Positions 8,968 through 16,644 are shown, numbered from the stretch's first letter. The stretch is 64,000 bases of DNA from QALR01 sp900552255 (GCA_048526005.1 DBFVEH010000005.1:35064-99063), one strand, 5' to 3'. The notes: generated by a model from the letters alone, not told the origin. Program-made: numbers and translations.

Positions 8968-9624
8968 ATGGCAGAAATTCGGGTCAATCCGACGCGCATG
9001 GAGCAGAAAAAGCTGAAAGCAAGGCTTGCCGTCGCCCGCCGCGGGCACAAGCTGATGCGCGACAAGAGAGATGAGCTGATGCGCCAGTTTCTCGATGTTG
9101 TAAAGGAAGCGGCGGAGCTTCGGCGCCGCGTCGAAGAGGCGCTTGTCAAATCCTATCGGAGCTTTTCCGCGGCCGCTGCGCTCACATCTCCGAAGCAGAT
9201 GAGCGTTGCGTTGATGCTGGCGGGCGGAGAATCGGAGCTTGCGGTATCGACCAAAAACGTCATGGGCGTGGATGTCCCTCGCTTTGAATATTCCGTGGGA
9301 ACGGCGGAGCATGCAAGCTACGGTATGGCGTTTACCTCCGCTGAGCTTGACCTTGCCGTGACGGAGCTTTCCGGCGTTATTTATGATATGATACGGCTTG
9401 CGGAGCTTGAAAAGACCTCGCAGCTTTTGGCGGAGCAGATCGAAAAGGCGCGCCGCCGCGTCAACGCGCTCGAGCATATCATGATCCCGCAGATCGAGAG
9501 GGCGATTTCCTCCATTTCTATGAAGCTGGATGAGAATGAGCGCGCCAATACGACGCGGCTTATGAAGGTCAAGGATATGATGCTGGAAAAGAAAATCGAA
9601 GCCGATCGAAAAAACGAAACATAA
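8968..9624 (+). CDS. ntpD: V-type ATPase central shaft subunit D
   Basis: A 218-residue protein with two long helices (about 10-75 and 135-205) forming the antiparallel coiled coil of the rotor shaft, and a short central domain between them. RVNPTRMEQKKLKARLAVARRGHKLMRDKRDEL is represented near the N-terminus and RRVNALEHIMIPQIE near the C-terminus, both strongly conserved in the family. It is the last gene of the operon and is followed at once by a strong terminator. Confidence 0.97.
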   Translation: MAEIRVNPTRMEQKKLKARLAVARRGHKLMRDKRDELMRQFLDVVKEAAELRRRVEEALVKSYRSFSAAAALTSPKQMSVALMLAGGESELAVSTKNVMGVDVPRFEYSVGTAEHASYGMAFTSAELDLAVTELSGVIYDMIRLAELEKTSQLLAEQIEKARRRVNALEHIMIPQIERAISSISMKLDENERANTTRLMKVKDMMLEKKIEADRKNET

Positions 9625-9656
9625 AAATCCGCCGCAGTCTGCGGCGGATTTTCTTT
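9625..9656 (+). terminator. Terminator of the V-type ATPase operon
   Basis: AAATCCGCCGC / GCGGCGGATTT forms an 11-bp perfect stem (9625-9635 with 9641-9651), followed by TTCTTT. It begins right after the ntpD stop codon. Confidence 0.93.
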
Positions 9657-9684
9657 GGAATGAAGTAACCTTTAGGGAGGGGCG

Positions 9685-9864
9685 TACAAAAAATTACGCC
9701 ATACGACGGCGAGCGTCTTACTTGACAGCGGATGGAGTTTGGAAGATGTGAAAAACTGGCTCGGCCATGCGGATATAGAGACGACAAGCAATATATATCT
9801 GCACTATGGTAGAGACCGAAAAATTTTGCTTGCGGAGGAGCTTGTCGGGATGTTTCATATATGA
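9685..9864 (+). pseudogene. Tyrosine recombinase remnant, C-terminal end only
   Basis: Reading from about 9685 gives YKKLRHTTASVLLDSGW, then WLGHADIETTSNIYLHYG, to a stop at 9862-9864. These are the R-H and H/W plus nucleophile Tyr blocks of phage-type integrases. The N-terminal domains and the first catalytic Arg are missing. The fragment begins about 30 bases after the ATPase terminator, which marks the left edge of the foreign island. The matching N-terminal part of an integrase lies 6 kb away on the other strand. Confidence 0.85.
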
Positions 9865-9867
9865 AAA

Positions 9868-9889
9868 AAGCCTTGCAAAAACAAGGCTT
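9868..9889 (-). terminator. Leftward intrinsic terminator
   Basis: AAGCCTTG / CAAGGCTT, an 8-bp stem, is followed on the minus strand by a T-run. On the plus strand it follows the integrase remnant but has only weak T content, so it most likely protects against transcription leaving the island leftward. Confidence 0.55.
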
Positions 9890-9983
9890 CGATAAGGATG
9901 GTTGAAGAAATCAAGTAAAATCAAGGCTTTGTGGACAGTGACAGACAATGCAATCATCCAAAACTGAATAAGTTTACAGAGCA

Positions 9984-10020
9984 GGGATACCGTTTTCCAT
10001 GATGGTATCCCTTTTCTGTT
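9984..10020 (+). terminator. Intrinsic terminator in the island
   Basis: GGGATACC (9984-9991) pairs with GGTATCCC (10004-10011), followed by TTTTCTGTTGTTTCTG. No intact gene lies directly upstream, so it is a leftover of a lost gene. Confidence 0.6.
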
Positions 10021-10052
10021 GTTTCTGTCCTCATAAACAGGATCATCACGCA

Positions 10053-10085
10053 CGCCGTAGGTACAAAAACCTATGGCGTTTTTTT
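10053..10085 (+). terminator. Intrinsic terminator or attenuator before a small ORF
   Basis: CGCCGTAGGT / ACCTATGGCG, a 10-bp stem with one wobble, is followed by TTTTTTT. It lies about 15 bases upstream of the ribosome site of the 61-codon ORF, so it could attenuate that ORF or end a lost upstream gene. Confidence 0.65.
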
Positions 10086-10114
10086 ACGCCCATTTTCGGA
10101 AAGGAGCGGGATCA

Positions 10115-10300
10115 ATGAAGCTGAATGAAGCGGAAATGAGGATGGCGTATCAGATTGAGGCTACCAGCCAGAGCGCCGCCCTGAATGAGATTTACATGAC
10201 CTGGCGCTATACGCAAGGCCGGGAGACAATGCACACGGAACGTATGCAGGTATTGAAGAATATCTTAAAGAATATGCTGCCAAAAAGCAATCATAAATAA
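10115..10300 (+). CDS. Small hypothetical protein of the island
   Basis: A 61-residue basic, helical protein (MKLNEAEMRMAYQIEATSQ... MLPKSNHK). The start ATG 10115 follows AAAGGAG with good spacing; upstream codons run into a terminator hairpin. I recall similar short ORFs in clostridial conjugative and mobilisable elements but cannot name a family. It is bracketed by hairpins at 10053-10085 and 10304-10341 and is one of the few intact ORFs in the left part of the island. Confidence 0.6.
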   Translation: MKLNEAEMRMAYQIEATSQSAALNEIYMTWRYTQGRETMHTERMQVLKNILKNMLPKSNHK

Positions 10301-10303
10301 ACG

Positions 10304-10341
10304 CACCGCCGAGAGTAATCGTTTGGTTTATCTCGGCGGTG
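10304..10341. terminator. Bidirectional hairpin between convergent ORFs
   Basis: CACCGCCGAGA / TCTCGGCGGTG forms an 11-bp perfect stem between the end of the 61-codon ORF and the end of the tnpV remnant, which converge here. T-tracts are modest on both sides. Confidence 0.6.
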
Positions 10342-10348
10342 ATTAGCT

Positions 10349-10615
10349 TTAGTGATAAATTATCTCGTTCAGTACGATTTTCTCTGCTTCGTGTTTCGCG
10401 TTATTCATTTCCTGCGCCCAGCGGAGCGGACCAGTAGTTTTGAGTTCTTCGGTGATGCCGCGCTCTTTTACCAGCCGGGAGAGGGTGAGGTCAATCTGTC
10501 GCTTTGCCTTTTGGTCAGTATTGTAGAAATGCCGATTAAGAGTACCTAACGTAAGAAGCGTAGTGTAGATTCCTCGATGATGCTACTTGAGGTAATCCAA
10601 GCACATCTTTATCAT
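10349..10615 (-). pseudogene. tnpV: tnpV-type transposon accessory gene, decayed
   Basis: The minus strand reads HHRGIYTTLLTLGTLNRHF, then QIDLTLSRLVKERGITEEL, then LRWAQEMNNAKHEAEKIVLN and a stop at 10349-10351. This pattern (YLKE-x-RRGTYTTLL... GITEQLK... EW...MNN...AEEIV..E.I) is that of TnpV-like proteins of clostridial transposons and integrative elements. An amber codon at 10583-10585 stands where the family has Glu, in the frame YLK-stop-HHRG. The part upstream is degraded. The gene is dead, with a 77-codon open tail. Confidence 0.75.
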
Positions 10616-10699
10616 ACATCGATAGTGCCATTTTCTCCTTCCACATTCAAGCAAATATTCCTCGGTACGGTCAATTTCCATTTGCTGTTCAGATCAAAA

Positions 10700-10944
10700 A
10701 GTATCTTAGGAAAGCCTTTGAACCGGGCAATTTATGATGAGGATTCCAGTGAAATGATTGAAATCATGGCAGGTGATTTCCTGATTGTTTATGTTCCGTC
10801 AACAAGCGAAAATTATGAAAGTTTGCACCTGAACTCAGCCGAAAATATGAGATGAATTTCTATTATCCGCAGAATTTTTTCAAGATAAATGGTGAGATTA
10901 AGGCTATTCCGTACCGTCCAAAAAAGGATGATCCGGAAAGATAA
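10700..10944 (+). pseudogene. DUF3846-type protein remnant, frameshifted
   Basis: From about 10712 the plus strand reads KPLNRAIYDEDSSEMIEIMAGDFLIVY, then SENYESLHLNSAE. It shifts frame near 10846-10853 and continues YEMNFYYPQNFFKINGEIKAIPYRP to a stop at 10942-10944. The order 'PLNRA..DEDG....IIAGTFFI ... L.PE...KY..KF.YPE.F' is the C-terminal half of DUF3846, found on integrative and conjugative elements. The N-terminal half is missing. Confidence 0.7.
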
Positions 10945-11324
10945 TGAAAGTCGTGGATACGACTTGTCTATTAGTCTTAGCAAGCACTGAATTTGGTATA
11001 CCAAATTTGCTTTTTAGAGGGCTTTGCGCCCCTAAAACCCCGCCTGTTTTCATGAGGAAGTGAAGAGAGGATATTGTTCATTTGAATGAGGATAAATTGT
11101 GAAATGTGAATGACAAATTCGCTTGCAAGGATGAATACCGAAAGGAATTTATCGGCAATATAATTTGCGATATGCAGCTACGGAAAAATCCGCCAATTCT
11201 TTGAATTTATCAGAATGATTTTTTAAGAACTGCGCAATTCAATTGTGCGGTCATATTTTATATAGTGGAGCATATACGCAATATGGCTGTAAACAAATTC
11301 AAAATTACAAAATATGAATTTCTA
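10945..11324. other. AT-rich region without a gene
   Basis: About 380 bases with no credible ORF on either strand. Near 11010 the sequence (GAGGGCTTTGCGCCCCTAAAACCCC) resembles the stretch often seen before mobilisation genes in clostridial elements, which is an impression only. A short hairpin (GCGCAATTCAATTGTGCG) lies around 11231-11250. Confidence 0.5.
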
Positions 11325-11353
11325 TTGACAATATTTTATAAAAATGTTAAAAT
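11325..11353 (+). promoter_or_regulatory. Strong sigma-A promoter of the protease-lipoprotein pair
   Basis: A perfect TTGACA at 11325-11330, a 17-base spacer and TAAAAT at 11348-11353. It overlaps an in-frame ATG at 11344, which excludes that ATG as the start of the protease. Confidence 0.85.
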
Positions 11354-11400
11354 TGATATGTAAAAATATTGCATTATACAATAAATGGCAAGGTGTTTTT

Positions 11401-13398
11401 GTGAAAAAGTTTATGTCAATAGCGATTGTTACTACTTTAATTTTACATTGTATGATCAGTCCTCTTTCAGCCCATATCTCCACTGCATTTTTTAATATTT
11501 ATCTCAACGGCAAACAAGACATAGATTTATCAGGAGTTAAGGCAGACATTTACTATCAAGTAGATGTTGTTCAGTATACAGAACAGCTAACAATTTTTGA
11601 CAAGAAATATATATGTTCAGTGACTTCAAACAGAGATGGGATGCTTTCATTTCCCAAACCTGGTGCGTCGTTTATTGTTGAATTCGATTTATCAACGCTT
11701 CCAGCGGGAACGGGTGTGAAAAAGCAAACGTTAATTTATGATGTTGATTCGAACTCCGATGCGGTGACAGTGTATCCGGTTGCATCGGTTCAGCCCTCAT
11801 TATCATCTGATGAATTGAATTTTGTTTTTAAAGGTGAAAATGATGACAATATTCTTGTAAATTATGAACTTGTATCTCATAAGGTAGAAGAACTTGCTCA
11901 AAAGGCAACATTAGATTCATCGGCAATTTCATGCACGCTTAAACATTACGGAGATGTTGATGTCAACGGAGCTGTTTATTCATATCATGTCAATAAGAAT
12001 TACTCCGATTTGAACGAATTGGAATATGCCAACCTTCTTTTCAATGAAGGTGCGATCACATATGATAAGCGAATTGATATGATATGTGATGCTTTGCAGA
12101 ATAATGGCGGGAACAAATATTTGTCTTGCGAAACGATGTATATGTTGGAGGGAGTGCAGCGTGAGACAAATAATTTGGAATTAAAGCAAAAAATAAGTAA
12201 TACACTTGCAACAACATCATCTGGATATATCGATGATCCAGCAACATTCAAATATATTGCTCGTACTTTTTACTGTCACAATGAGATGAATTGTTGTGAG
12301 GGAGGTATTCATGAAATCAGAGTATATTATAGCAATTCAATTTGTTCTACCGCTAAAGCGAGTGCATTGGCGGATGAACTAATAAATGTTTTTGAGTTTT
12401 ATTGTACAGAATTACATTTCAGATGTCCCAAGTCAATTACGCATACAAATTCAATACCTGACACAGGAAGAAGTTTTTGTGTAATTTTATCCATTGATGC
12501 AGGATTAGGAAAAGCCCCTTGGGAGGGAGAAGCTAGACATATTGTTGCTAATCCCAATGCTTACGAAATATCTGATGGCCATTTTACTACTTTTTCACAT
12601 GAGTTTATGCACTGTATTCAACGAGAATATAATTTGACTGGATTTAGTAAAGACACATGGATTAATGAAGCTTGTGCCAATTTAGGTACTATGATGTATT
12701 GTGAGTATAACGGTGTATTATCTGCTAAAATTAAAGAGGTCAAGGCTGGAATTAAGGAGTATTTACAAAGTACTAAAACCAGTATAATAACGGGAAGTGG
12801 ATATAGACATTACTCAATACTACTTCCTCTTTTTCTATATCAAGCTTTTGATGGATCGGAAACGATACGACAGATGTATGAGCAAATTTATTATCAGAGA
12901 CCAAGAACTGATGAAAATTTCATTAATCATACCCAGATTTTTGCTGCAATCAGCAATGTCGTGTCGGCGAAAGGAGATTCATTACGTGCTGTTTTAGAGG
13001 ATTTTGGACGTAAAAATTATAATTATGCGGATTTTTATAATTGGCTCAGAGGAACAAATTGGACGGAGGTGCAACTTAATAAAGATTACCTAATCCATAG
13101 CTCGGCAAATAAATCTACGATAGAAAATATTGGCTACGGATATTATGAGCTTACATCTTCTCCACGTACTGTTACAATAACAATCAATGCCCAATGTTCA
13201 GATCCTACAGAGATTACTTGTTGGGTTATTGAAGGTTTTGGTGATACCAAGGTTGCCAAAGAGACAAAAATTAGGTTAACCGGTTCGACATTGAATATGA
13301 ATTATACGTTTGTTTCTTCTCTTGGTAATAATTTGTGTTTGATTGTTGAAAACACCTCTATAACGAATAGTTCTGATATTACAATTACAGTAAACTAA
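11401..13398 (+). CDS. Secreted gluzincin-type metalloprotease
   Basis: A 665-residue protein. The start is GTG 11401, with AAGGTG just upstream; the ATG at 11344 lies inside the promoter. Residues 1-25 (basic start, then hydrophobic SIAIVTTLIL, ending SPLSA) form a signal peptide. An N-terminal ~200-residue beta-rich part precedes a zinc site H400-E401-F-M-H404, with the third ligand E423 in WINEACAN. HExxH plus 18 residues plus Glu is the gluzincin layout, reminiscent of peptidase family M30 (hyicolysin). A C-terminal beta domain (~570-665) follows. It is much more AT-rich than the chromosome and is followed after 20 bases by a lipoprotein gene. The protease class is well supported; family and substrate are unknown. 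Confidence 0.8.
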   Translation: MKKFMSIAIVTTLILHCMISPLSAHISTAFFNIYLNGKQDIDLSGVKADIYYQVDVVQYTEQLTIFDKKYICSVTSNRDGMLSFPKPGASFIVEFDLSTLPAGTGVKKQTLIYDVDSNSDAVTVYPVASVQPSLSSDELNFVFKGENDDNILVNYELVSHKVEELAQKATLDSSAISCTLKHYGDVDVNGAVYSYHVNKNYSDLNELEYANLLFNEGAITYDKRIDMICDALQNNGGNKYLSCETMYMLEGVQRETNNLELKQKISNTLATTSSGYIDDPATFKYIARTFYCHNEMNCCEGGIHEIRVYYSNSICSTAKASALADELINVFEFYCTELHFRCPKSITHTNSIPDTGRSFCVILSIDAGLGKAPWEGEARHIVANPNAYEISDGHFTTFSHEFMHCIQREYNLTGFSKDTWINEACANLGTMMYCEYNGVLSAKIKEVKAGIKEYLQSTKTSIITGSGYRHYSILLPLFLYQAFDGSETIRQMYEQIYYQRPRTDENFINHTQIFAAISNVVSAKGDSLRAVLEDFGRKNYNYADFYNWLRGTNWTEVQLNKDYLIHSSANKSTIENIGYGYYELTSSPRTVTITINAQCSDPTEITCWVIEGFGDTKVAKETKIRLTGSTLNMNYTFVSSLGNNLCLIVENTSITNSSDITITVN

Positions 13399-13418
13399 TG
13401 ATAGAAAGGAGCATTTTT

Positions 13419-14102
13419 ATGAGGAAATATATACGTTTGTTTTTGGTAATTATATGCTGTGCTGTGATTTTGGCATCGTGCGCCGACAAGATGCCGATAG
13501 AAACAACCGCATCTGAGGTGACAGATTCTTCCGAAACAACAAAATGGATAGACACAGAGATGACACGACCACCCTTGTATACACAAATAAGGGATACAGA
13601 ACCGCTCAAACCGGAACTGCCGGAATTGCAGGAAAAAATCGATCGCAATCAACAATACAGCAGTGGGGTTCCTTCCAAAGTGATTATTGAATGCGGAGAG
13701 CAGCGTGATGTGCCGTTTCTGTTACTTATGTGCGGGCGTTTAGCTAACGTTTTAGTAGACGGATACGCCATTTCTATATATAGACCGGAACAGATTTTAA
13801 GGGATTCGGTGTATTATCCCACTTACACCATCACGGGAGATGAGGATTTCATGGTATATTCCAATGATGCTGTGCAGGATGATTGGCGGAATTCCGGAAT
13901 TACCGTTGTTGACCTTTCTGAGCCAGAAAAAACATCGGGAAGTTATAGCTCCGTATCCGAACTCCATGAGAAATTTGCAAAAGGTGTTTATTATGCATAT
14001 GTGGATGTTCGATGTGATGGAGATGATATTATGCTGGATGGAAGAAAGATTGACCAGGAATATATGTCTTATCGTGCCTATTTCATTCTGGAATTGGTTT
14101 AG
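13419..14102 (+). CDS. Lipoprotein of unknown function
   Basis: A 227-residue protein starting at ATG 13419 after AAAGGAG; an ATG at 13398 is in frame but has no ribosome site. The signal ends in the lipobox L-A-S-C with Cys21, so the protein should be lipid-anchored outside the membrane. A Thr/Glu-rich linker (to about residue 60) leads to a compact domain with GVPSKVIIECG and a final SYRAYFILELV strand. Being 20 bases after the protease, it is probably co-transcribed and may hold, inhibit or assist it. I do not recognise the domain. Confidence 0.75.
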   Translation: MRKYIRLFLVIICCAVILASCADKMPIETTASEVTDSSETTKWIDTEMTRPPLYTQIRDTEPLKPELPELQEKIDRNQQYSSGVPSKVIIECGEQRDVPFLLLMCGRLANVLVDGYAISIYRPEQILRDSVYYPTYTITGDEDFMVYSNDAVQDDWRNSGITVVDLSEPEKTSGSYSSVSELHEKFAKGVYYAYVDVRCDGDDIMLDGRKIDQEYMSYRAYFILELV

Positions 14103-14194
14103 CTTTTATTTGTATATTTCGGAGTAAACATTTTAAGATGTTTTGAAAAAATTCCGATTTCAGCAAAGCCTTGTTGAAATTACATATTTATAAT

Positions 14195-14262
14195 GCCGTG
14201 TGTAGAAAGTATTGATGGACATTTGTCTGATTGGTTCCTTTACACGCGGTGTTTTATTATCC
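14195..14262 (+). terminator. Possible terminator after the lipoprotein gene
   Basis: CCGTGTGTA-GAAAG near 14196 pairs imperfectly with CTTTACACGCGG near 14239-14249, followed by TGTTTTATTATCC. The loop is long, so this is a moderate candidate. Confidence 0.4.
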
Positions 14263-14552
14263 TTGAATTGCATTCATGTTTTGACAGAGTGAATTTGTAA
14301 AATGCCGGGGATCAGTAAGATGGCAGTGAGCAGAAAAATAGCAAAATTCAGAAAATGAAAAATAATTTTTCAAAATGGTTTACAGAATGCCTGTTTTTTG
14401 GGCTATGTAATTGAAAGCATGATTTTTGCACTTTGAAATTTCTTTTAGAATTTCGGAAATGGGGGTTCAAAACACCGGAAAAAGAGTGATTGGTGAGGAA
14501 CATATGATTCTCAAAAATTGAATAGACACTCCATAAAAAATAAAAAGCATGA
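14263..14552. other. AT-rich gap without a gene
   Basis: About 290 bases of AT-rich sequence with no supported ORF. Small inverted repeats (AATTTTTCAAAATGG, GAAATTTCTTTTAGAATTTC) are present. The segment probably carries the promoter of the HTH gene, but no clean -35/-10 pair was seen. Confidence 0.4.
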
Positions 14553-14864
14553 ATGGAAACAATGAACGGTTACCTCTTCATAGCTGATAACCACATCTTC
14601 AATTACGGATTAAAATCCAGAGATATTGCGGTTTACTGTACATTATGCCGTCATCGAAACAAGGAAGCTGGTGCAGCCTTTCCATCACAAAAAACGATTG
14701 CAAAAGAATGTGGAATTGGCAAGGTGGACACTGTGGACAAAGCATTGAGAAAGCTCTGCAAGATGGGACTGATCAGCGGGCGACAGCGGAGTTATACGGA
14801 CGAGCAGTTGGATGAGTTGCTTTCCCGTCAGGCAGGAGCAGCAAAGGTGAAGCGGATCGGATAA
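14553..14864 (+). CDS. Helix-turn-helix protein of a mobile element
   Basis: A 103-residue protein (a start at 14562 is equally possible; neither ATG has a strong ribosome site). The N-terminal IADNHIFNYGLKSRDIAVYCTLCRH and then AAFPSQKTIAKECGIGKVDTVDKALRKLCKMGLI match the HTH_36-like winged-helix domain common in replication-initiation and regulatory proteins of clostridial plasmids and integrative elements. The C-terminal tail is short and basic. It stands alone in the island, with a terminator right after it. It could be a truncated initiator or a transcription regulator. Confidence 0.7.
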   Translation: METMNGYLFIADNHIFNYGLKSRDIAVYCTLCRHRNKEAGAAFPSQKTIAKECGIGKVDTVDKALRKLCKMGLISGRQRSYTDEQLDELLSRQAGAAKVKRIG

Positions 14865-14896
14865 AATCAAGGAACCGCTGAGATCCCTTGATTTTT
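14863..14896 (+). terminator. Terminator of the HTH gene
   Basis: AAATCAAGG / CCTTGATTT pair around a 13-base loop and are followed by TTTTT. The stem starts at the stop codon. Confidence 0.75.
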
Positions 14897-14929
14897 CGGG
14901 GGAGATGAGCGTAGGTAAATATAGGATGA

Positions 14930-14962
14930 AATGGTAAGGGACCACAGCGGTCCCATACCATT
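14930..14962. repeat. 33-base near-perfect inverted repeat
   Basis: Two 14-base arms starting AATGGTAAGGGACC and ending GGTCCCATACCATT enclose ACAGC, with a single A-A mismatch. No T-tract follows on the plus strand. It lies between the rightward HTH gene and the leftward nucleotidyltransferase pair, so it could act as a bidirectional terminator, an element end or a protein binding site. Confidence 0.55.
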
Positions 14963-14988
14963 TATTGCACGTTTTTAGAAATTTTGCT

Positions 14989-15171
14989 TTATTTCTTGCT
15001 ATCATTGTTGCGACTATTCCAATACTTATCATTGTTCGGATTGCACTGGTTTGCATGATTGTCATAATTATCTTTGTAGGCACTATTATTGGGATTATGC
15101 TGATTTGCATAAGCATCAAGTTCTGTCCTTGTGTGGGTATGTCCGGATACTCCGTGTCCGCCTTTGCTCAT
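14989..15171 (-). CDS. Tiny Asn-rich protein paired with the nucleotidyltransferase
   Basis: A 60-residue protein, about one quarter Asn, with the start GGHGVSGHTHTR and then a duplicated motif ANQHNPNNSAY / ANQCNPNNDKY spaced about 20 residues apart. Its ATG overlaps the TGA of the upstream gene (15168-15171), so it should be made by translational coupling with the nucleotidyltransferase. There are no membrane segments and no signal peptide. Composition and the internal repeat make a disordered or repeat-folded small partner likely. Function unknown; an antitoxin, effector or activator of the enzyme are all possible. Confidence 0.75.
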   Translation of the reverse strand: MSKGGHGVSGHTHTRTELDAYANQHNPNNSAYKDNYDNHANQCNPNNDKYWNSRNNDSKK

Positions 15172-15836
15172 TTTTGTCTACCTCCATTTCCGTATATTTC
15201 ATTATAGACTTGATTGACGGCTTCCACATAAACAATAAATGAGGGATGCTCGCAGTCATTTTTCCTCAAATATAAATTTTTGAGTTTTACGTATCTGTCG
15301 CGGACTTCGAGCCACCCGTTTTTATTTTTGATTTTCTTGGACTTTTCCAACACATCATGTGAATTGGGGACTTCACACCATGTGTATTGCCCCTGCTTAC
15401 CGAAAGAATGTTGATTTTTATTATGAATCAGTCGGCAAAGCGTGCCATTGTTGTTTTTTTTTACTATGGCAATATCAAAACTAAAATGTTTATTAGGTTC
15501 ACCCCTGAAACAAAGATTGGATGTTAATACGGAAGTCGAATCTTGTCCATCAGTGAAGAAAGTACCGCCGACTACTTGGTTGAGAACCTTCCGGATAGTT
15601 TCTTTCAATCTATGCAAATCCATATTCTCAGACAATTTAAGAATTTCAAGATTGTAATCAAGGTCATACTGACCATTACCGTTTACTGTCACCAGATTTC
15701 TTGCACCACTACCTACTAAGGTAAATTGGGTAACAATACCATGTTGCTCTTTCAATATATCGCTTATCTCAGTAAGAATTGAAGAACAGCAGGAGCGGTA
15801 TACTTTCACTTCGGATTTATCAACTAATTTGTACAT
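15168..15836 (-). CDS. Nucleotidyltransferase-fold protein, possibly CD-NTase-related
   Basis: A 222-residue protein with the pol-beta-type NTase signature: G42-S43 in TLVGSGARN, then D58-x-D60 in QYDLDYNLEI, and a third acidic residue D121 in FSFDIAIVKK. The three carboxylates needed for metal-dependent nucleotidyl transfer are therefore present. The C-terminal ~80 residues are helical and basic. The start at 15836 has AAGGAGG seven bases upstream, and a good promoter lies 60 bases beyond. It is AT-rich like the island. Such folds include minimal nucleotidyltransferases of toxin-antitoxin pairs and oligonucleotide cyclases of CBASS; which applies here cannot be told by eye. Confidence 0.7.
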   Translation of the reverse strand: MYKLVDKSEVKVYRSCCSSILTEISDILKEQHGIVTQFTLVGSGARNLVTVNGNGQYDLDYNLEILKLSENMDLHRLKETIRKVLNQVVGGTFFTDGQDSTSVLTSNLCFRGEPNKHFSFDIAIVKKNNNGTLCRLIHNKNQHSFGKQGQYTWCEVPNSHDVLEKSKKIKNKNGWLEVRDRYVKLKNLYLRKNDCEHPSFIVYVEAVNQVYNEIYGNGGRQK

Positions 15837-15894
15837 AAGTACCTCCTTCTTTTTCCCATGCCTCCCATTTAGCTGTGCATCGCCAAATCATTAA

Positions 15895-15922
15895 ACTATA
15901 TCACTTTTTTTGATTTTGTCAA
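15895..15922 (-). promoter_or_regulatory. Promoter of the nucleotidyltransferase pair
   Basis: On the minus strand TTGACA (15922-15917), a 16-base spacer and TATAGT (15900-15895). It sits at the truncated end of the integrase remnant, so the pair has its own expression signal. Confidence 0.75.
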
Positions 15923-16530
15923 GTGCTTTTGAAAAAATATTTTGATAAAATCATTGGGAACACCAGCCGACGGGAGGCACTGATGTCAATGTCGATGTAT
16001 TCCATTTTGTAGGCGAGGGATAGAATGGAACGGAAAACCGTAGCATACCGGCTTGACCGTGCCGGCTGCCATCTGATCTCCCGGTTTGGCGCGAATATTC
16101 TGTCTGCCCTTGGAGATAACAAAGATGATATAGTCCTGCACATGGCGAACACAGAATTCGTCAAGGTGCATTTTCCCGTAGATCGGGATCAGATGAATCC
16201 AAATTATTTTTTGATAAAAGGCGAGGGTGCTCGGCGCAAGATCGTTCTTTTTGATCTCCATATATTTTTCGCAGAAATCCGGAAAAAGCATTTTTCCGGG
16301 GGAAGTTGGTACAGAATTCTTGTCGGCGGTACCTGTAAATTCACCGTTTAAGATTTGCACCTCGGTGGTTTCGATGAAAAAATTGAGTTCTTTTTGCAGT
16401 GCCGCATAACTAAGTTCGGTTTGGACGGCTTGAAAATTTTCGATACCGTTTTGTGGTTGCCGAGATCGTCCCGACCGACAGAAAACCTTACCAGATAAGC
16501 GCCGTTCGGCTTTTTTGTGATGCTTGCCAT
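15923..16530 (-). pseudogene. int: Tyrosine recombinase (integrase) remnant, N-terminal half
   Basis: Starts MASITKKPNGAYLVRFSVGR (16530 leftward), the AP2-like arm-binding start of clostridial integrases. A one-base shift near 16415 leads to the frame with FIETTEVQILNGEF and then the SAM-like core-binding domain (FPDFCEKYMEIK, APSTLAFYQKIIWIHLIPIYG). A second shift near 16050 leads to RYATVFRSILSLAYKMEYIDI and ASRRLVFP, where it stops. The catalytic domain is absent. The gene begins 150 bases from the 3' end of tRNA-Pro, the classic position for an element integrated at a tRNA gene. Confidence 0.85.
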
Positions 16531-16582
16531 TTGTTTTTTCTCCCTATCGTTTTTGACCTCTTTTTCGGGGTGAAAAAGCGAA

Positions 16583-16615
16583 AGATCCGTGCCCGAAAGT
16601 CCGAGGCACGGATCT
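16583..16615. terminator. Hairpin between integrase remnant and tRNA
   Basis: AGATCCGTGCC / GGCACGGATCT is an 11-bp perfect stem with an 11-base loop. On the minus strand it is followed by TTCGCTTTTTC, so it may act as a second leftward terminator. Confidence 0.55.
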
Positions 16616-16644
16616 CAAAAAAGAGAGGAAACAAGAGAAAAACA

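Noticed and set aside
9657..9690. Left attachment repeat matching the tRNA-Pro 3' end
   Set aside because: No stretch resembling the T-arm/acceptor sequence of the tRNA was found there.
11344..11400. ATG 11344 as start of the secreted protease
   Set aside because: It overlaps the spacer and -10 of a consensus promoter and would spoil the signal peptide.
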